A DNA stretch of 64,000 bases from Desulfosarcina ovata subsp. ovata (GTDB taxonomy: Bacteria; Desulfobacterota; Desulfobacteria; Desulfobacterales; Desulfosarcinaceae), in the NCBI RefSeq assembly GCF_009689005.1, contig NZ_AP021879.1:1240001-1304000 (forward strand). The letters run 5' to 3'. The notes beneath the pieces were generated by a model that saw only the letters and a program-made list of their open reading frames with translations, was not told the DNA's origin and made no database searches. A program made the translations under genes and the position numbers. Numbering within the stretch: the stretch's first letter is position 1; each line of letters starts with the position of its first letter. Below are positions 16,318 to 25,100 of the stretch, in pieces.

Positions 16318-18102
16318 TTAAATTTTGTTCCTGACCGGTAGGTGCAGGGTGAAGGTACTGCCTTTTTCCAATTCACTTTCAACGGTAACCCTACCACCGT
16401 GGGCCTGGGCGATGTGCTTGACAATGGCCAATCCCAGGCCGGTGCCCCCGAGTTTGCGGCTGCGGGCCTTGTCCACCCGGTAAAAACGCTCGAAAAGTCG
16501 GGAAAGATGCTTTTTGGCGATACCCGGTCCCTGATCGATAAATCGGATCTCAATCTGGTCCCCGTTTTTCAGCGCCTCGATCCGGATGACGCTGTCTTCG
16601 GGACTGTATTTGATGGCGTTATCCAGCAGATTGACGGCTGCCTGTTCCAGAAGAGTCGCATCAAAGAGTCCGCAAAGATCCGCCTTGCAGGCGAGCTTCA
16701 CGGCAATGCTCTTCTCCTGGCTGGCCTCGTGGCACAGATGGATGGCCGTATTGAGCACCGACTCGATACGGCAGTTTTCGGTGCCGATCTGCTGGACCTC
16801 GTCATCCCGTTCGATACGCGACAGTTGCATCAGTTCTTCGATGATGGCCGCCAATCGGTTGACGTGCTTTTCGATGATATCAAGAAAACGGCGGGTCTCC
16901 TCACGGTTCTCCAGATCGCCGCTGGAAAGCGTTTCCACAAACCCCTTGATGGCCGTCAGGGGGGTTTTGATCTCATGGGAAACCGAAGCGGCAAAATCGC
17001 GGCGCATGTTCTCCAACCGGCGCAACTGGGTCACATCATTGACCACCACCAACCCGCCGAGCCGCTTGCCAACGGCATCCATTAGCGGGGTGCAGGCCAC
17101 ATTAAAAATCTGTTCGCCATTTTGCAGATGGACAATATCGGATTCAAGGCTTTCCCCTGTCCCGAGACTCTGATCCATCAGCGTCTGGAAATCGTGGTTC
17201 CGGATAATCTCCAAAATGCTGCGTCCACTGACCTTCTCGGTGGACACATTGAACATCATCACCGCCGCCGGGTTGATGCTGATCACCCGTTGATCCAGAT
17301 CAGTGGCGATCACCCCCTCACGCATGCTGGCCAGCACCGATTCGGTTTTCTTGCGTTGGTTGGTCATCTCCTCCATACGGTGACGGAGCTGGTCGGCCAT
17401 GCGGTTCATGGTCTCCGCCAGGGCTGAAAACTCGCGCGTCCGGGGAATCGGCAGGCGATAGAGAAGGTCACCGTCGGCAAATCGCCGGGCACCTTCGCGC
17501 ATGCGCTCGATGGGAGTGGTGATGCGTTTGGACACGGCCCAGCTGACCCCCGAGGCCAACAGGGCCACCAACAGGGCGCCGATGGCGATACGAGAGCGGA
17601 TCACACCAATGCGTTCATCAATGGCGGTCACCGGAATGGACGTGCGCATGACACCGATCATTTTCTCATCGGCCACCAACGGTAGGGCCACATACATCAT
17701 CTTTTGCTGCAGTGTCTCGCTGAATCGCACACTGACCCCCAGCGTACCCTGGTAGGCGTCGCGAATCTCCTCACGATCCATGTGGTTGGCCATGTTGGCC
17801 GGCAACTCCTCGGAATCTGCCACCACATTCCCGTCGGGGAGAATAACGGTCACCCGCTTCACGGTTTCGCCGGCGGCGTCCTTGCAGAGCCGGTCCAACG
17901 CCGCCGCATCCAACGGACGCAGCAGGCGCATCACCTGTTTTTTCAGCATCTGGCCGCTGACTTCCAAATCCGCCTGGGTACGGTCCAGGTAAAACTGACG
18001 CGTAAAACTGAGCGCATACCAGCTCACGGCAAACAAGGAGACCAGGGTGATCAGCAGGTAGGAAGGAAACAGCTGATAGATGAGGCGTTTTTTCTTATTC
18101 AT
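16318..18102 (-). CDS. phoR: PhoR-type sensor histidine kinase
   Basis: A 594-residue membrane kinase. TM1 is near 10-30 and TM2 near 175-195, enclosing an extracytoplasmic sensor. HAMP (RITTPIERMREGARRFADGD), PAS (about 255-350), a HisKA domain with SHEIKTPLTAIKGFVE and a HATPase with NLLDNAIKYSPED, DQGPGIA and LGGTGLGLAIVKHI follow. This is the phosphate sensor for PhoB. It ends a leftward cluster pstS-pstC-pstA-pstB-phoU-phoB-phoR, 65 bp downstream of phoB. A TTG three codons earlier is an alternative start. Confidence 0.93.
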   Translation of the reverse strand: MNKKKRLIYQLFPSYLLITLVSLFAVSWYALSFTRQFYLDRTQADLEVSGQMLKKQVMRLLRPLDAAALDRLCKDAAGETVKRVTVILPDGNVVADSEELPANMANHMDREEIRDAYQGTLGVSVRFSETLQQKMMYVALPLVADEKMIGVMRTSIPVTAIDERIGVIRSRIAIGALLVALLASGVSWAVSKRITTPIERMREGARRFADGDLLYRLPIPRTREFSALAETMNRMADQLRHRMEEMTNQRKKTESVLASMREGVIATDLDQRVISINPAAVMMFNVSTEKVSGRSILEIIRNHDFQTLMDQSLGTGESLESDIVHLQNGEQIFNVACTPLMDAVGKRLGGLVVVNDVTQLRRLENMRRDFAASVSHEIKTPLTAIKGFVETLSSGDLENREETRRFLDIIEKHVNRLAAIIEELMQLSRIERDDEVQQIGTENCRIESVLNTAIHLCHEASQEKSIAVKLACKADLCGLFDATLLEQAAVNLLDNAIKYSPEDSVIRIEALKNGDQIEIRFIDQGPGIAKKHLSRLFERFYRVDKARSRKLGGTGLGLAIVKHIAQAHGGRVTVESELEKGSTFTLHLPVRNKI

Positions 18103-18167
18103 CGGAGTCAATCGGTTTTGAGGGAAGATAGGGTTGACGGATTTGTAAAATATTGGTGGCTCGCATG

Positions 18168-18857
18168 TCAGCTTTCAATGAACCGGTAGCCCACACCGCG
18201 GACCGTTTCAATATAGTGACCGAAACGGCCCAGTTTCTTTCTCAGGCCCACGATCTGAACATCCACACTGCGGTCGGTAACCGGATAGTCGTCACCACGT
18301 ACGGCATCCACGATCTGGGTACGGGTAAACACCCATCCCGGCCTTTTGGCCAGGAAAAAAAGCACCTGGAATTCGGTGTACGTCAGGTCCAGCGACTGAC
18401 CGTTGGCCGTCACATGGCGACGCCCCGGATGGATGGCGAGTTCCCGAACCTTCAGCACATCGCCGTTCATCTCGGAAAGCCCGCTGCGCCGCCGGATCAC
18501 CGCGCGCATGCGGGCGATCAGAATCCGTGGTGAAAAGGGTTTGGTCACATAATCATCGGCGCCCAGTTCAAGGCCGGCGACCACATCGGCCTCTTCCCCC
18601 TTGGCGGTCAGCATGACGATCGGTGTCTCCTTGGTGCGTGAGTTCTGCCTGAACCGCCGGGCCACTTCGAGGCCATCGATGCCGGGCAGCATCAGATCCA
18701 GAATGATCAGGTCCAACGGTTCGGCTTCAGCCGCCTGGAGCGCTTCTTCCCCCGAGGCGGCACACACCACCGTATATCCTTCACGAGCCAGGTTGTAGCG
18801 GACCAGTTCGAGGATGTCCTCCTCGTCGTCCACCACCAATATTTTCTCTTTTTTCAT
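18168..18857 (-). CDS. phoB: Phosphate regulon response regulator PhoB
   Basis: An OmpR-family regulator of 229 residues. The receiver begins MKKEKILVVDDEEDILELV, with phosphoacceptor Asp in IILDLMLPGIDG and switch Lys in DDYVTKPFSP. The C-terminal winged helix has TYTEFQVLFFLAKRPGWVFTR and SVDVQIVGLRKKLG. The chosen ATG fits the family; an ATG at 18905 overlaps the phoU stop by one base and could start a 16-residue longer, translationally coupled form. Its binding sites are probably the heptamer arrays before pstS. Confidence 0.95.
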   Translation of the reverse strand: MKKEKILVVDDEEDILELVRYNLAREGYTVVCAASGEEALQAAEAEPLDLIILDLMLPGIDGLEVARRFRQNSRTKETPIVMLTAKGEEADVVAGLELGADDYVTKPFSPRILIARMRAVIRRRSGLSEMNGDVLKVRELAIHPGRRHVTANGQSLDLTYTEFQVLFFLAKRPGWVFTRTQIVDAVRGDDYPVTDRSVDVQIVGLRKKLGRFGHYIETVRGVGYRFIES

Positions 18858-18904
18858 TCGATTACCATTTGATGGGATGGGGGTTGCAAGGACTTCGACG
18901 GCCA

Positions 18905-19564
18905 TCAATCGAGTTTTCCGTGCCGCACGATCTCACCCTCGATCATGTAGATCACTTCTTCGGCAATGTTGGTCGCATGGTCGCCCAGCCGCTCGATATG
19001 TCGGGAAATAAGCAACAGGTTGATCATGTAGCCGATATCTTTGGTGGCGCCGTCGGCCATGGCCTGTTTGATGCGATCATAGGCCTCGTTCTTGAGTTTG
19101 TCCACCTCATCATCCAGTTTGAGAACCTCGATGGCCATGTCGAGGTCCTGGTTGACCAGGCTGTCCAGGCTCATGCGCAGCATGGTTTCGGCTTTTTCGG
19201 CCATCACCGAATAATCGAACTGGTACGGGGCCACCGGCTGTTTGGCGATCTGCTGCACCCGCTGGGCGATATTGACCACCTGGTCGCCGATGCGCTCCAG
19301 GTCGTTGTTGATTTTGACCACCGCAATCAGAAAGCGCAAATCGGCGGCCACCGGCTGATGCAGGGCAATGATCTTGAGACACTCCTCCTCGATCTCCACC
19401 TCCATTTCATCGATTTCGTGATCCAAGCGCATGATATCCCTGGCCAGAACCACATTGCGTTCCTCGATGGCCGCTTTGATCCGGTGCACCCCCTGTTCGA
19501 CCAGCGCGCCCAGGGAGAGGATCATCTTCTTGACTTTATCCAGTTCTCTTTGAAAGTGTTTCAC
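18905..19564 (-). CDS. phoU: Phosphate signalling protein PhoU
   Basis: A 219-residue protein of two three-helix bundles with the two metal-binding repeats (the acidic EIDEMEVEIEEECLKIIALH and its second-half counterpart ending in RHIERLGDHATNIAEEVIY). It links the PstSCAB transporter to PhoR and represses signalling when phosphate is high. GTG 19564 is chosen: AAAGGA stands at good distance, while the TTG two codons earlier is too close to it. It sits 76 bp after pstB. Confidence 0.95.
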   Translation of the reverse strand: MKHFQRELDKVKKMILSLGALVEQGVHRIKAAIEERNVVLARDIMRLDHEIDEMEVEIEEECLKIIALHQPVAADLRFLIAVVKINNDLERIGDQVVNIAQRVQQIAKQPVAPYQFDYSVMAEKAETMLRMSLDSLVNQDLDMAIEVLKLDDEVDKLKNEAYDRIKQAMADGATKDIGYMINLLLISRHIERLGDHATNIAEEVIYMIEGEIVRHGKLD

Positions 19565-19640
19565 GATCAAAATTCCTTTGTGGTGCGATTATGGACCGTT
19601 GGGTCTAAGGCGGCATGCCGCACAAGGGATGGGCCGGGGA

Positions 19641-20438
19641 TCAACCGAAACGGCCAGTAATGTAGTCCTCGGTCTGTTTCTTTTTCGGCCGGGTGAAAAT
19701 CGTGTCGGTCTCGCCGACTTCGATCAGCTTGCCCATGTAAAAGAACGCCGTTACGTCGGAGACCCGGGCGGCCTGTTGCATGTTGTGCGTGACGATGATG
19801 ATCGTATAGGTCTCCTTGAGCTGATGAATCAGCTCTTCGATCTTCTGGGTGGCGATGGGGTCCAGGGCGGAGGCCGGCTCGTCCATCAGCACCACTTCGG
19901 GTTTTACCGCCAGGGCCCGGGCAATGCACAGACGCTGCTGCTGACCGCCGGACAATCCCAGAGCCGTTGCCTGCAACCGGTCCTTGACCTCGTCCCAGAT
20001 GGCCGCCTGTTTGAGGCTCTCTTCGACCCGCTCCTGGACAAACGCCTTGTCCTTGACCCCGTTCACCCAAAGCCCGTAAGCCACGTTGTCGAAAATCGAT
20101 TTTGGGAAAGGGTTGGGCTTCTGAAAAACCATGCCCACCTTACGACGCAGCATGACCACGTCCACATCCGGGGCATAGATATCTTCCCCGTCCAGAGTGA
20201 TGGCCCCTTCCACCCGGCTGATGGGAATCAGGTCGTTCATCCGGTTGAGGCAACGCAAAAACGTGCTTTTGCCGCATCCCGAGGGACCGATCAGGGCGGT
20301 TACCTCGCAAGATTTGAAATTCATCGAAACCCCGTGCAGGGCCTTGAAGTCGCCATAATAAAAATCAAGATTCTCCGCAGTCATCTTGATGTCCGTGCGG
20401 GTGGTCTTCGGTTCTTCCTGTTGTGCAGGACGGTTCAT
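19641..20438 (-). CDS. pstB: Phosphate ABC transporter ATPase PstB
   Basis: A 265-residue ATPase. Walker [11 protein letters not shown]-loop [17 protein letters not shown] (the typical PstB sequence), signature LSGGQQQR, Walker [15 protein letters not shown] and switch [11 protein letters not shown] are all present. It energises high-affinity phosphate uptake with PstA and PstC. The second of two near ATGs is chosen because TTAGGA lies at better distance; the other is at 20447. A 166-bp hairpin element separates it from pstA. Confidence 0.96.
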   Translation of the reverse strand: MNRPAQQEEPKTTRTDIKMTAENLDFYYGDFKALHGVSMNFKSCEVTALIGPSGCGKSTFLRCLNRMNDLIPISRVEGAITLDGEDIYAPDVDVVMLRRKVGMVFQKPNPFPKSIFDNVAYGLWVNGVKDKAFVQERVEESLKQAAIWDEVKDRLQATALGLSGGQQQRLCIARALAVKPEVVLMDEPASALDPIATQKIEELIHQLKETYTIIIVTHNMQQAARVSDVTAFFYMGKLIEVGETDTIFTRPKKKQTEDYITGRFG

Positions 20439-20464
20439 GGTATGCATCCTAACCGGAATCGGTG

Positions 20465-20630
20465 TTAAGGATCGGGAATTTTATTAATTAAATGAAATTG
20501 CTTGTTCTTGCGCCCGTCTTCCGCGTTGCATCAACGGCCACATACTCCCGGTATGCAACCCTTGATGCGCCTTGAAGACGAACACAAGCCCGGCGCAATT
20601 ACGTTCAATTAATTTCATCCCCGATCCTAA
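20465..20630. repeat. Repeat D copy 1 (hairpin inside the pst operon)
   Basis: The ends are inverted repeats (TTAAGGATCGGG at left; TTAGGATCGGGG complement at right), and A/T-rich arms follow inward. The core folds as CGTCTTC-CGCGTT-GCATCAA pairing with TTGATGC-GCCTT-GAAGACG: two helices around an asymmetric internal loop. It fills the pstA-pstB gap and would be transcribed in the pst mRNA. Confidence 0.8.
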
Positions 20631-20654
20631 GGCAATGGGTATCGGCAACGCCGA

Positions 20655-21635
20655 TCATTGCAGGTTCTTGCGCAACCGGGATCGCCAGATGATGGCCAGA
20701 AGATTCATTCCCAGTACCAGCGCGATCAGAACAATGGCGGTCCCATACTGCAGATGACGGGTTTTCTCGATCTCCGTGCCGGCCGTGGCCAATACGTAGA
20801 TGTGATAGGGCAGCGCCATGACTTCGTTGAAAATGGAGCTGGGCAATTTGGGGGTAAAAAACACCGCGCCGGTAAACATGATCGGCGCCGTTTCGCCGGC
20901 CGCCCGGCTGATGCCCAGGATGGCACCGGTAAGAATCCCCGGCATGGCCGACGGCAGGACCACCCGCCAGATGGTCTGCCACTTGGTGGCCCCCAGCCCG
21001 AGTGAGGCCTCGCGGTAGGTATCGGGAACGGATTTGAGCGCCTCCTCGGTAGAGCCGATAATCACCGGCAGGGACATGGCCCCCAGGGTCAGGGCACCGG
21101 CGGCGATACTCACGCCCATTTTCAGAATTACCACGAAAAAGGCCAGCCCGAAAAGACCGAACACCACCGAGGGAACGCCGGCCAGATTGTTGATCCCCAG
21201 GCGGATCAGACGCACGGTTCTGCCTGGCCGGGCGTATTCCTTCAGGTAGATGGCCGAAGCGATCCCGATGGGCAGGGCGACGATGATGGCGCCGAAACTG
21301 AGGCAGAAGGTGCCCACGATACAGGGCAGGATGCCCCCCTTGGTCATCGACTCCATGGGCGGCTGGGTGAGAAATTCCCAACTGATGGCCCGCCACCCGT
21401 TGGCCACCATGAAATAGATGATCACCAGAAGGGCGATGCCGTTGATGGCCGCCGCCCCCCGGAAAAGGCCGAAAAATAGATTCTGGATCCGCTTTCGCCG
21501 TTTGTCGTATGCCGCGCTGACGCCGGGAAAGGGGTGTGGGGTGCTCGACATGGGTTTGACCTGTATCCTTGGCACGGCGATCGGGTCGCCGGCTGTTTTT
21601 TTCCGCGTCACATCGGAAACCAGTAGCGAATTCAT
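20655..21635 (-). CDS. pstA: Phosphate ABC transporter permease PstA
   Basis: A 326-residue permease with about six membrane helices after a hydrophilic N-terminal extension. The EAA loop is EASLGLGATKWQTIWRVVLP, and GISRAAGETAPIMFTG is characteristic of PstA. Its ATG (21635-21633) overlaps the TAA of pstC by one base, indicating translational coupling. A later Met (in VKPMSSTPHPF) is a possible shorter start. Confidence 0.95.
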   Translation of the reverse strand: MNSLLVSDVTRKKTAGDPIAVPRIQVKPMSSTPHPFPGVSAAYDKRRKRIQNLFFGLFRGAAAINGIALLVIIYFMVANGWRAISWEFLTQPPMESMTKGGILPCIVGTFCLSFGAIIVALPIGIASAIYLKEYARPGRTVRLIRLGINNLAGVPSVVFGLFGLAFFVVILKMGVSIAAGALTLGAMSLPVIIGSTEEALKSVPDTYREASLGLGATKWQTIWRVVLPSAMPGILTGAILGISRAAGETAPIMFTGAVFFTPKLPSSIFNEVMALPYHIYVLATAGTEIEKTRHLQYGTAIVLIALVLGMNLLAIIWRSRLRKNLQ

Positions 21636-22528
21636 TACAGGGACGCCTCCCCCACCTGGGAGTAGCGGTGGGCGATATGGTCAGCCACAATATTGAACAG
21701 CATGGTAAAGATGAAAAGAACGATGCCGGTGGCAAACAGGGCATAGTAGTGCTCTCCCCCGACCGGCGCCTCGGCCATCTCGGCGGCAATGCTGGCCGGC
21801 ATGGGCCGCACCGGGTCGAAAATCGAACCGGGCAGCATGGCCGCACCACCAGCCACCATGAGTACCACCATGGTTTCCCCGACGGCCCGGGAAAGCCCCA
21901 GGATAATGGCCGTGCTGATGCCGGACAGCGATGCCGGAACCACCACGCGCACGATGGTCTGCAGTTCGGTGGCCCCCAAGGCCACCGACGCCTCACGCAG
22001 CGCACCCGGTACGCTGTGAATGGCATCCTCGGAAATGCTGCAGATGGTCGGAATGGACATGAAGGCCAGCATCAGGGAGGCATTGAACAGGTTCAGACCG
22101 GTGGGGATGTCAAAAATCCTCTGCAGAAACGGCGCCACCAGCACCATGCCGAAGAAACCGATTACCACTGACGGCAGGGCCGCCAAAAGCTCGACCACCG
22201 GTTTGACGATTTCGCCCACCCGGGGAGTGGCAATTTCGGAAAGGTAGATGGCCGTCATCACGCCCAGGGGCACGGCAATCGCCCCGGATACGGCGGTCAC
22301 CGCCACCGAGGCGACAATCAGGGGGAAAATGCCAAAATCGGCCGGATCCGAGGTGGGGTACCAGTATTTGCCGAAGACAAAATCCGTTACCGAGACGGTT
22401 TTGAAAATCGGCAAGCCCTCCTTGAACAGGAAAAGCATGATCAGAAACAAAATGCTGATGGATGCCGTGGCGATAATGAAAAAAAGCGCCTGCATCGATC
22501 GTTCAGTGGTCTGGCGGCGGTTGGCCAT
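21635..22528 (-). CDS. pstC: Phosphate ABC transporter permease PstC
   Basis: A 297-residue permease with six membrane helices; the EAA loop is EASVALGATELQTIVRVVVP and the PstC-type segment LGLSRAVGETMVVLMVAGG is present. The frame is open for 65 more codons upstream, but that stretch runs into a repeat element and lacks membrane character, so ATG 22528 (AGGCAGG upstream) is used. It ends overlapping the pstA start. Confidence 0.95.
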   Translation of the reverse strand: MANRRQTTERSMQALFFIIATASISILFLIMLFLFKEGLPIFKTVSVTDFVFGKYWYPTSDPADFGIFPLIVASVAVTAVSGAIAVPLGVMTAIYLSEIATPRVGEIVKPVVELLAALPSVVIGFFGMVLVAPFLQRIFDIPTGLNLFNASLMLAFMSIPTICSISEDAIHSVPGALREASVALGATELQTIVRVVVPASLSGISTAIILGLSRAVGETMVVLMVAGGAAMLPGSIFDPVRPMPASIAAEMAEAPVGGEHYYALFATGIVLFIFTMLFNIVADHIAHRYSQVGEASL

Positions 22529-22627
22529 CGGTTGCCTGCCTGTTGCTGGGTATGGGGTTGGTTGAAGGGTTTTCGCATCGCAACACGTGCACAGTCCACC
22601 GGAAATCGGGCCGGCGGACTGTGTTTC

Positions 22628-22771
22628 AGAGCCTGTTTGAGAAGTCTGGATCAGGCTCGATAACAAGGCGGAAAGTGGCTCGAAAGCGGAGCATATAGGT
22701 AATATGTGAGCATTTTGAGACATTTTCCAACGCCGTTAGCGGGCCTTAGACGGATTTGTCAAACAGGCTCT
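22628..22771. repeat. Repeat D copy 4 (AGAGCCTGTTTGA-ended hairpin)
   Basis: The termini AGAGCCTGTTTGAGAAGTC and the complement AGAGCCTGTTTGACAAATC are inverted repeats. The inner part, read on the minus strand, has CTAAC-GGCGTT-GGAAA pairing with TTTCC-GCCTT-GTTA, the same internal-loop layout as the other repeat-D copies. It lies between pstC and pstS. Confidence 0.75.
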
Positions 22772-22797
22772 CAGAGGAAGCGCTCGATGGAAGCGAT

Positions 22798-23616
22798 TTA
22801 ATACAGCGGCACGTATCCGGCCGCCTCTACATGCTTCTGGCCTTTTTCGGGATGCAGCATGTAGTTGACGAAGTTCAGCGTATCGCCCTTGGGCCATCCG
22901 TTGGTAAACATGAACAGGGGGCGGCTGATGGGAAAGGTGCCGTTGAGGGTGCTCTCCTTGGTGCCTTCGACCCCATCGACCTTCAGTGGCCGGATGCTGT
23001 CGTTGACGTAACCGATGCCGATGTAGCCGAGGGCGTATTTGTTGTTGGAGACCGCCTGAACGATGGCGCCATTGGAGGCCATCACCTGAGCAGCGGGAGA
23101 GACGCGTTCCTTGTTCATGACCTTGCCCTCCCAGGTTTCATAAGTACCGGAGGAAGTATCGCGGGAGCAGACCACGATTTTCAAATCGGGACCGCCAATA
23201 TCCTTGAAATTGGTGATCTTGCCCATGTAAATGTCTTTGAGCTGTGCACGGGTAATGTTGGTCAGGTTGTTGCTCGGATGCACGATCGGAATGATCGAGT
23301 CGTAGGCAACGGCGAAAGGCACCGGATAGACGCCTTTTTCCTGGGCCAGGGCCACTTCTTTGTTCTTGATAAAGCGGGACGCGTTGGCAATATCGGTGGA
23401 GCCGTCGATGATGGCCTTGATGCCGTTGCTGGAACCGCCGCCGGAAAGGGAAATGTTCACATCCGGATGGGCCTTCATGTAGGCTTCGACGGCAAGCTGC
23501 GAAATGGGCAGCACCGTGGTGGATCCCTTGATGACCAGGTTGCCGGCCGAAGCGGTGGCGGCACAAAGGGTCAGGGCGGCACCAACGGTTGCGATCACGC
23601 GAAACAATTTTTTCAT
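22798..23616 (-). CDS. pstS: Periplasmic phosphate-binding protein PstS
   Basis: A 272-residue lipid-free binding protein with a signal peptide (MKKLFRVIATVGAALTLCAA, cleavage near ASAG). Phosphate-binding features include KGSTTVLPISQLA, SGGGSSNGIKAIIDGSTDIA and SRDTSSGTYETWEG. ATG 23616 has a strong GGAGGAGAAAG before it. It is first in the pst-pho cluster and is preceded by two Pho-box arrays, so phosphate starvation should induce it through PhoB. Confidence 0.96.
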   Translation of the reverse strand: MKKLFRVIATVGAALTLCAATASAGNLVIKGSTTVLPISQLAVEAYMKAHPDVNISLSGGGSSNGIKAIIDGSTDIANASRFIKNKEVALAQEKGVYPVPFAVAYDSIIPIVHPSNNLTNITRAQLKDIYMGKITNFKDIGGPDLKIVVCSRDTSSGTYETWEGKVMNKERVSPAAQVMASNGAIVQAVSNNKYALGYIGIGYVNDSIRPLKVDGVEGTKESTLNGTFPISRPLFMFTNGWPKGDTLNFVNYMLHPEKGQKHVEAAGYVPLY

Positions 23617-23660
23617 GGGTCTTTCTCCTCCGTTCAATGGGGGCATAGGCTATCTGCCAA

Positions 23661-23700
23661 TTGTTAGATTTTGGTTAGGATTGGATTAGGTTTTTGTTAA
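23661..23700 (-). promoter_or_regulatory. Pho-box array, four heptamers, proximal to pstS
   Basis: Plus-strand heptamers TTGTTAG, TGGTTAG, GGATTAG and TTGTTAA start at 23661, 23672, 23683 and 23694, exactly 11 bp apart. On the transcribed strand they read CTAACAA-like, comparable to the E. coli CTGTCAT repeats with 4-bp spacers. A -10-like GCCTAT lies just downstream towards pstS. Confidence 0.75.
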
Positions 23701-23757
23701 CCTGCCTGTTTAATAGGCAATCCCAACCAACTCGATCGAAGGCAAAGTAGACCGAAA

Positions 23758-23786
23758 TTGTTAGGATTATGTTAGCGGACAGTTAG
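23758..23786 (-). promoter_or_regulatory. Distal Pho-box array, three heptamers
   Basis: TTGTTAG, ATGTTAG and CAGTTAG start at 23758, 23769 and 23780, again with exact 11-bp phasing and the same orientation as the proximal array. It could serve pstS at a distance or influence the rightward gene at 23989. Confidence 0.7.
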
Positions 23787-23988
23787 TTTTGCATGAGCCG
23801 CATTTTTCTTCACTCTTGCTCAGAAAGGTGTGGAGATCGGTTTTTCTCATCTGGATGGTCATGGTGCTGCGGACCATCGTTTTTTTCAGGTATCGGATGC
23901 TGGACATTGCGGACCATTTTCGTATACAATTATAGGTATCGAATTTGCCAATCCAGCAGCGACATCTTCAAAGGAATGCCCCGGGAAC

Positions 23989-24354
23989 ATGATTTCCGTC
24001 GAAACCAAAGCAGGCTGCACGCTCTTTCGGGTCTCCGGTGAAGTGGCGGCCGGCGAGATCGCCACGCACGCGATTCAATACCTCCGTGAGCCGTTGACCG
24101 ATAAGGCGTTGTGGGATTTTTCCAGCGTCACCCGGATCAAAATGACCACTGCAGATATTAAGGGGCTTGTTGACCGCCTGGGGGATATTTCCTTAGGGCA
24201 GCCATCCAGAAAGGTCGCCCTGGTCGGATCCGGTCAAATCAATATCGGACTGGGCAAGCTTTTTGTCGCCTTTGCCCAGATAGCCGGTCTGCCCAGCCGC
24301 TATAAGGTATTTCGCGACGCCGGGCATGCGGTTGACTGGCTACGGAAAAATTAA
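23989..24354 (+). CDS. STAS/SpoIIAA-like domain protein
   Basis: A 121-residue single-domain protein. The pattern of an N-terminal strand pair, then LWDFSSVTRIKMTTADIKGL and a final RYKVFRDAGHAVDWLRK resembles the SpoIIAA-like family (small STAS/Sec14-like alpha-beta proteins, mostly of unknown role). ATG 23989 is chosen by the domain start with AAAGGAATG upstream; the frame is open further left without homology. It is divergent from pstS and may share its regulatory region. Confidence 0.6.
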   Translation: MISVETKAGCTLFRVSGEVAAGEIATHAIQYLREPLTDKALWDFSSVTRIKMTTADIKGLVDRLGDISLGQPSRKVALVGSGQINIGLGKLFVAFAQIAGLPSRYKVFRDAGHAVDWLRKN

Positions 24355-24433
24355 CATCATAACCCAATCACCTTTGGGCGCCGGCCTGGATGACGCTCCT
24401 TTCCGGAACTCCGCTTTTAACCTCCCCGGCAGG

Positions 24434-25072
24434 TCAACTTTTCTCGAGAATCACCACCCTCATGCGATCGCCCAATGCCGCTTCCAATGCCCGGGCATCC
24501 GCCTTGCTGCCGACAATGGCGTCGTAATGCATGGGAATGACGGTTTTTGGGTCGATCAGCCGGGCGGCGGCCGCCGCCTCGTCGGCAGTCATGACGTAGG
24601 TGCCGGAAACGGGCAGAAGCGCGATATCCACATTCAAAGACTTCATCTCCGGGATCAGATCCGTGTCTCCGGCATGATAGATCCGCGTCCCGTCAATGGT
24701 GACGATAAACCCCAGCCAGCTTTTGGCTTTGGGATGGAAGTTTTTGTCCGTATTGTAAGCGGGAACGACTTCGATGGGAATGCCGGCGACCGTCAGGCGA
24801 TCACCGGGGGTGACCACCCGGATGTCATCGCAGAGGCCGGCCAGCTTTTCGGCCGACTCCGCTTCGGTGACGATGACCGTGGCGGGCTTGACCAGGCGGG
24901 CAATATCATCCGGCGAGCAATGATCGTGGTGAACGTGGGTAATCAGGATGATGTCGGCCTTGGGTGCATCGGCCACCTGAAACGGATCGATGACCAGGAC
25001 GACGCCGTCGGCAGTGAACTCAAATCCGTCATGCCCCAGCCATTTGATGTGTTCGATGGGTTCAACTGACAT
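24434..25072 (-). CDS. UPF0173-type metal-dependent hydrolase (metallo-beta-lactamase fold)
   Basis: A 212-residue protein with the MBL signature THVHHDHCSPDD, a following Asp/His metal set (YHAGDTDL) and a late VIPMHYD. Proteins of this family hydrolyse phosphoester or other ester bonds, but the substrate is unknown. It lies 28 bp downstream of the CoA-transferase gene on the same strand, so the pair is probably one operon. Confidence 0.85.
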   Translation of the reverse strand: MSVEPIEHIKWLGHDGFEFTADGVVLVIDPFQVADAPKADIILITHVHHDHCSPDDIARLVKPATVIVTEAESAEKLAGLCDDIRVVTPGDRLTVAGIPIEVVPAYNTDKNFHPKAKSWLGFIVTIDGTRIYHAGDTDLIPEMKSLNVDIALLPVSGTYVMTADEAAAAARLIDPKTVIPMHYDAIVGSKADARALEAALGDRMRVVILEKS

Positions 25073-25100
25073 GGTTATCTATCCTCCCTCAATGTAATGG

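Noticed and set aside
22529..22723. 65-codon N-terminal extension of PstC
   Set aside because: It translates part of a repeat-D element and adds no membrane or transporter features.
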